From Phycisphaerae bacterium (lineage in GTDB: Bacteria; Planctomycetota; Phycisphaerae; UBA1845; PWPN01), in contig JAGNEZ010000015.1 of assembly GCA_018003015.1 (NCBI GenBank), forward strand, positions 49,449-113,448: a DNA stretch of 64,000 nt, given 5' to 3'. Within the stretch, counting starts at the first letter, position 1; each line of letters opens with the position of its first letter. A model generated the notes under the pieces. That model did not search any database. It saw only the letters and a program-made list of their open reading frames with translations, and was not told where the DNA came from. Below, in pieces: positions 60,912-64,000 of this stretch. The position numbers were made by a program, and so were the translations under genes.

Positions 60912-63872
60912 CTACTTGTGGATGAGGATGCTGCCGCCGCCGATCACCGTGGTCGGCGTATCAGTCTGGGCGGCACCCAGCATGTTGTCATACACCATAC
61001 CGTTGGAGTCAGTACCCCAGATCCTGATGCGGAATTTGTCCGTTCCGCCGCCACCGTTTATCTGGCCGTCAATGGCAGTGAGTATGAAACTGTAGCCTTC
61101 TGCACCATTGATTGTCCCGGTTCCCATGTACTGGGCCCTGGCACCAGCAATGACCAGCCAGTTGTAGCTCGAACTGTGGAAGTTCAGGTCGCCCGCATGG
61201 AACTGGAACTCGGTCACGCCCGTCGGGATCGTCGCGCCTTTCTGGTACTTGGACACGAAGCCGAAGGTGGCCTTGCCAGTCAGGTCGGGATCTGCCCTGT
61301 ACGCACCCGCCGGCGAGTCGAACCACCCGCCGCCGGTGACGAAGCCGCCGTTGGGATCGTAGACGACGACGTATTGGTACACCATGTTAGTCGAGCCGCC
61401 GTCGTCGTCCGTGACCGTGACGGTGATTTCGTAGACACCCGGCTCGGCGTAGGTGTGGCCCGCCGACGCCGGGCTGGTGGCGCCGACCTGCATGTCGCTT
61501 GTTTCGTCGCCCCAATCCCACGTGACGTCATAGGTGTCGAGCGTACCGGGGTCGCTGAATTCAACGCCAACGGTCACCGGCTGATTGTTGATGTTCACCG
61601 GGTCGAGCGGCGCCGTCAGGGCGTCGATCGTCGGGGCGACGTTCTCGATTTCAACTTCCGCGGTCCCGACATCGCATGCACCGTACTGATCGCACACCTT
61701 GAGGTGGACATAGACCTCGCTCGGACCGTCCATGTTGGCCGCTGAGAAGGTCACCTTGTCACCCGGCGTCTCGAAGGTGCCGTCGTCGTCCAGATCCCAC
61801 TCATACGAGACCAGCGCGTGCCCATCCGGGTCGTACGAATTGCTCCCGTCCAGCAGTACCGAGCTGCCTTCGTCGACGTAGTACTTTTCTCCTTGGGAAT
61901 AGTCTTTCCCGGGGTCGGCCACGGGGGGGCGGTTCGGTGAGAACATCGCCATGTCGCTGCCAGTGCAATCGATGCCCGGCCAATGGAAAGTGGCTTTGAA
62001 GATGATATTCGCCGGCGTGGTAGCACCCTCCGGGGCAACAACGGTGGCGATGTGCTGCTCGTCGATGGTCACCGTCCAGCCGTCGGGGACGCTGCCGGCA
62101 TCCACAGCCCAATCGACATCGGCGCAGTCACAGGTCTGGAAATCATCCAGATCGAAGCTCTGGAAAGGCGTAAACTGGTCCGGGATGCCAGCCACTTGTG
62201 GTGTCGCATAGACCATACCATCGTCCGTGTCTTCGACCTGCGTCGTGATGCTGCCTCCAGTGACATTCAGGACCGCCCTCCAGGTGTGCTCACCCACCGT
62301 CTCCTGGGCAACGTTGTACTTCTTGGTCGCCTCGCCCGAGAAGTCCGTCAGCGTGACCGTGTCGTATAGCACCCCATCGCGGAATACGGTCAATGTGCCG
62401 TTGGCCGAAAACCGTGCCACACTGTAATGGACATTGATCTCGTAGCCGGTGATGTCGCAGGCAGCTCCCGGCACGACTACGTCGACCGAGACCGGGAACA
62501 CCGAGGCCTGCAGGATAATGATGTACCACGGCGTGGCCAGGTAGGGTCCCCAGTAATAGTAGCCGTCCCAGTACCCGAGACCGAGACCCGGCGAGGGGTG
62601 AGCCTGTGTGTGAACGAGGTATTCGCAATAGTCCCCCCACCAGTCGCCCGCCGGTGTCTCATCGTTGGCCGGTGCATTCAGGATCGTCGGCACCTGCATC
62701 AGTTCCAACCCTTTGAACACCGAGAACATGGCATAGGGATGGCCCTTGTTTCCATCCCAGTAAGACGGAGCCTGATTCCAGTGGGAGTTAACATAGCTGA
62801 GGGCCTTTTGCGCTCTGGGTGTGGTGGCGTCATCGCCCAGGTAGAAAAACTCGACAAGCAACCCACCGGTTTTAGCAATATTGACCATGTTGGTTGACCC
62901 GTCGTAACCGGACCCGCCGTACCAATCGCCGCCATAGGGACACTGGATGTACGTGACCCAATACTCCAGCTCGTCCTTAACGAATTGCGGCGCATAGATC
63001 CCCCATTGCTCGGCGGCCACCAGGCCGAGCACCGGCCACTGGGCCACCGAGTTGTCCGAATAGCCGGTCGAGTTGTCGTACCACTCGTAGCGCCATCCGC
63101 CTCTTCCAGGCCCCCCATCAACCTGCGCCCAGGCCAGAAAGTCCACCAGGTCAGTCATCACCTCCTTGTAGGTCATCCCAGCGCAAGCTCCGCCTGGCCT
63201 GTTCGCTTGTCCGTAGTCGCTCCTGCCCCACCCGACGATGGAGCCGTCGGCCTTCAGGGCCAGGCTGTGGTACGCTCCTGCAGCTATCGCGACAAAATCA
63301 TTGCCCGCGGGAGGACTGGCTTGTCCGTAGCCATTGTAGCCCCACCCGACGATGGAGCCGTCGGCCTTCAGGGCCAGGCTGTGCCACCCTCCTGCAGCTA
63401 TAGCGACAAAAACATTGCCCGCGGGAGGACTGGCTTGTCCGTTGCGATTGGAGCCCCACCCGACGATGGAGCCATCGGCCTTCAAAGCCAAGCTGTGGCG
63501 ATCTCCTGCAGCTATCGCGACAAAACCACTGCCCGCAGGAGGAGTGGCTTGTCCGTTGCCATTGTGGCCCCACCCGACGATGGAGCCGTCGGCCTTCAGG
63601 GCCAGGCTGTGGATCTCTCCTGCAGCTATCGCGACAAAATCATTGCCCGCAGGAGGAGTGGCTTGTCCGTTGCCATTGTAGCCCCACCCGACGATGGAGC
63701 CGTCGGCCTTCAGGGCCAGGTTGTGGTACGCTCCTGCAGCTATCGCGACAAAATCATTGCCCGCGGGAGGACTGGCTCGTCCGTAGCCATTGTAGCCCCA
63801 CCCGACGATGGAGCCGTCGGCCTTCAGGGCCAGGCTGTGGATCTCTCCTGCAGCTATCGCGACAAAATCATT
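60912..63872 (-). CDS. Large secreted RCC1-repeat, alpha-toroid and PKD protein, N-terminus missing
   Basis: About 987 codons in frame, open up to a stop at 63906 with no ATG or GTG before the repeats, so the gene lacks its start and signal peptide. N-terminal 228 residues: six RCC1-like repeats (HSLALKADGSIVGWG). Next, residues about 232-460, a helical toroid-like domain of the terpene-cyclase/prenyltransferase fold (GGWRYEWYDNSTGYSDNSVAQWPVLGL). Then Ig-like modules, a PKD pair (NRPPVADPGKDYSQGEKYYVDEG, DGSNSYDPDGHALVSYEWDLDDDG; VTVTDDDGGSTNMV) and a C-terminal domain ending GGGSILIHK. There is no dockerin or PEP signal at the end. Terminated by a strong hairpin. The role is unknown; surface or extracellular binding is likely. 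Sequence similarity to the repeats stops at 63873. Confidence 0.8.
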   Translation of the reverse strand, partial: NDFVAIAAGEIHSLALKADGSIVGWGYNGYGRASPPAGNDFVAIAAGAYHNLALKADGSIVGWGYNGNGQATPPAGNDFVAIAAGEIHSLALKADGSIVGWGHNGNGQATPPAGSGFVAIAAGDRHSLALKADGSIVGWGSNRNGQASPPAGNVFVAIAAGGWHSLALKADGSIVGWGYNGYGQASPPAGNDFVAIAAGAYHSLALKADGSIVGWGRSDYGQANRPGGACAGMTYKEVMTDLVDFLAWAQVDGGPGRGGWRYEWYDNSTGYSDNSVAQWPVLGLVAAEQWGIYAPQFVKDELEYWVTYIQCPYGGDWYGGSGYDGSTNMVNIAKTGGLLVEFFYLGDDATTPRAQKALSYVNSHWNQAPSYWDGNKGHPYAMFSVFKGLELMQVPTILNAPANDETPAGDWWGDYCEYLVHTQAHPSPGLGLGYWDGYYYWGPYLATPWYIIILQASVFPVSVDVVVPGAACDITGYEINVHYSVARFSANGTLTVFRDGVLYDTVTLTDFSGEATKKYNVAQETVGEHTWRAVLNVTGGSITTQVEDTDDGMVYATPQVAGIPDQFTPFQSFDLDDFQTCDCADVDWAVDAGSVPDGWTVTIDEQHIATVVAPEGATTPANIIFKATFHWPGIDCTGSDMAMFSPNRPPVADPGKDYSQGEKYYVDEGSSVLLDGSNSYDPDGHALVSYEWDLDDDGTFETPGDKVTFSAANMDGPSEVYVHLKVCDQYGACDVGTAEVEIENVAPTIDALTAPLDPVNINNQPVTVGVEFSDPGTLDTYDVTWDWGDETSDMQVGATSPASAGHTYAEPGVYEITVTVTDDDGGSTNMVYQYVVVYDPNGGFVTGGGWFDSPAGAYRADPDLTGKATFGFVSKYQKGATIPTGVTEFQFHAGDLNFHSSSYNWLVIAGARAQYMGTGTINGAEGYSFILTAIDGQINGGGGTDKFRIRIWGTDSNGMVYDNMLGAAQTDTPTTVIGGGSILIHK

Positions 63873-63873
63873 G
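63190..63873 (-). repeat. Six tandem 114-bp RCC1-like repeats
   Basis: Six copies of exactly 114 bp (38 codons) with the shared core CCCGACGATGGAGCCGTCGG starting at 63231, 63345, 63459, 63573, 63687 and 63801. Copies are nearly identical apart from a few codons. The variable sites sit before HSLALK (EI, AY, DR, GW) and in the WG..G loop (YNGYG, YNGNG, SNRNG, HNGNG, RSDYG). Confidence 0.95.
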
Positions 63874-64000
63874 GGGTGTAACTCGCCTTCCGCTATGCAA
63901 CTTTCCTATGTTCCCGGCGCACGAGCGGCCGGTACGGGTATAGTCTGCGACGTTCCTCGATGATGCGATGCTTCTGGAACGCATCCCAGTCACCGTTGAG
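63874..64000 (-). mobile_element. Possible end of an insertion element
   Basis: At 63873 the repeat sequence stops without warning (GACAAAATCATTG in every copy, then GGGTGTAACTCGCC). Twenty bases later ends an unrelated gene. A short distance from stop codon to boundary is usual for insertion sequences. The other end lies outside the window, so no inverted repeat or target duplication could be seen. Confidence 0.4.
63893..64000 (-). CDS. C-terminus of an unidentified protein, possibly transposase
   Basis: Thirty-five codons and a TAG at 63893-63895, entering from the right edge. It reads LNGDWDAFQKHRIIEERRRLY and then PYRPLVRREHRKVA, a plausible basic, helical C-terminus with normal codon use. 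I cannot assign a family; a transposase end is suggested only by its position at the break point of the repeat gene. Confidence 0.6.
   Translation of the reverse strand, partial: LNGDWDAFQKHRIIEERRRLYPYRPLVRREHRKVA

Noticed and set aside
63190..63873. CRISPR array
   Set aside because: Regular spacing, but the 114-bp units are contiguous, in frame and coding for RCC1-like repeats, with no unique spacers.

Overview
The window is high-GC bacterial DNA that reads like a member of the Planctomycetota, probably close to the Phycisphaerae. That placement is an inference from content, not from a marker-gene search. It rests on a PEP-CTERM protein, several secreted proteins ending in short dockerin-like tails (DxDxDGDVD..DF..FQ.CF), type II secretion-style prepilins, sulfatase-free but glycosidase-rich gene content (GH38, GH172 and other beta-propeller proteins), an S55 peptidase, and many large secreted proteins of unknown role. 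About fifty genes are present, mostly ordinary chromosomal ones.

Layout. 1-5227 (minus): a pseudopilin operon gspF-G-H-I-J-K, cut by the left edge. 6064-10584 (plus): a secreted protein with a dockerin-like tail, an alpha/beta-hydrolase lipoprotein and an exported amidohydrolase, with a fossil GspG C-terminus at about 7763-7881. 10603-15067 (minus): a zinc-ribbon membrane protein, then a DUF115/Maf-like protein paired with a nucleotidyltransferase fused to a radical-SAM-like domain that has lost its cluster cysteines. 15277-18739: cstA, a small zincin and sppA. 19291-21734: a GH172-type protein with an FG-GAP protein. 21956-24310 (minus): a compact ABC ATPase, HypB/UreG-like GTPase and Fe-S protein cluster that I do not recognise. 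24752-27553: a CHASE/PAS sensor kinase. 28213-36426: a GH38 mannosidase-like enzyme, a small conserved protein, a beta-propeller protein and an S55 peptidase. 36719-40264 (plus): rnc, nfi, a FlgT/LPP20-like protein, hisA. 40475-48658: a double beta-lactamase-fold lipoprotein, a polyamine-type binding protein, a beta-CASP nuclease and a hybrid kinase. 48819-52363: an SDR, class II aldolase and MDR dehydrogenase operon, likely for sugar catabolism. 52403-57994 (minus): a PEP-CTERM protein, a dockerin-tailed protein, a prepilin, a propeller protein and a photolyase relic with a large internal deletion.

58000-64000 is the accessory part. It holds a tRNA-Arg(ACG) 3' half whose antisense strand is in frame with what looks like an integrase tail, a small ORF with a proline-rich end, a 5'-truncated FG-GAP/dockerin gene, and a very large secreted protein whose N-terminus is six near-identical 114-bp RCC1-like repeats. 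That repeat gene is broken at 63873, where unrelated DNA carrying the 3' end of another gene begins. This looks like the edge of an insertion.

The best candidates for new biology are the ABC/GTPase/Fe-S trio, the nucleotidyltransferase joined to the cluster-less radical SAM and SPASM domain next to the Maf-like gene, and the integrase tail split at a tRNA. All functional statements come from motifs seen by eye; no database search was run.
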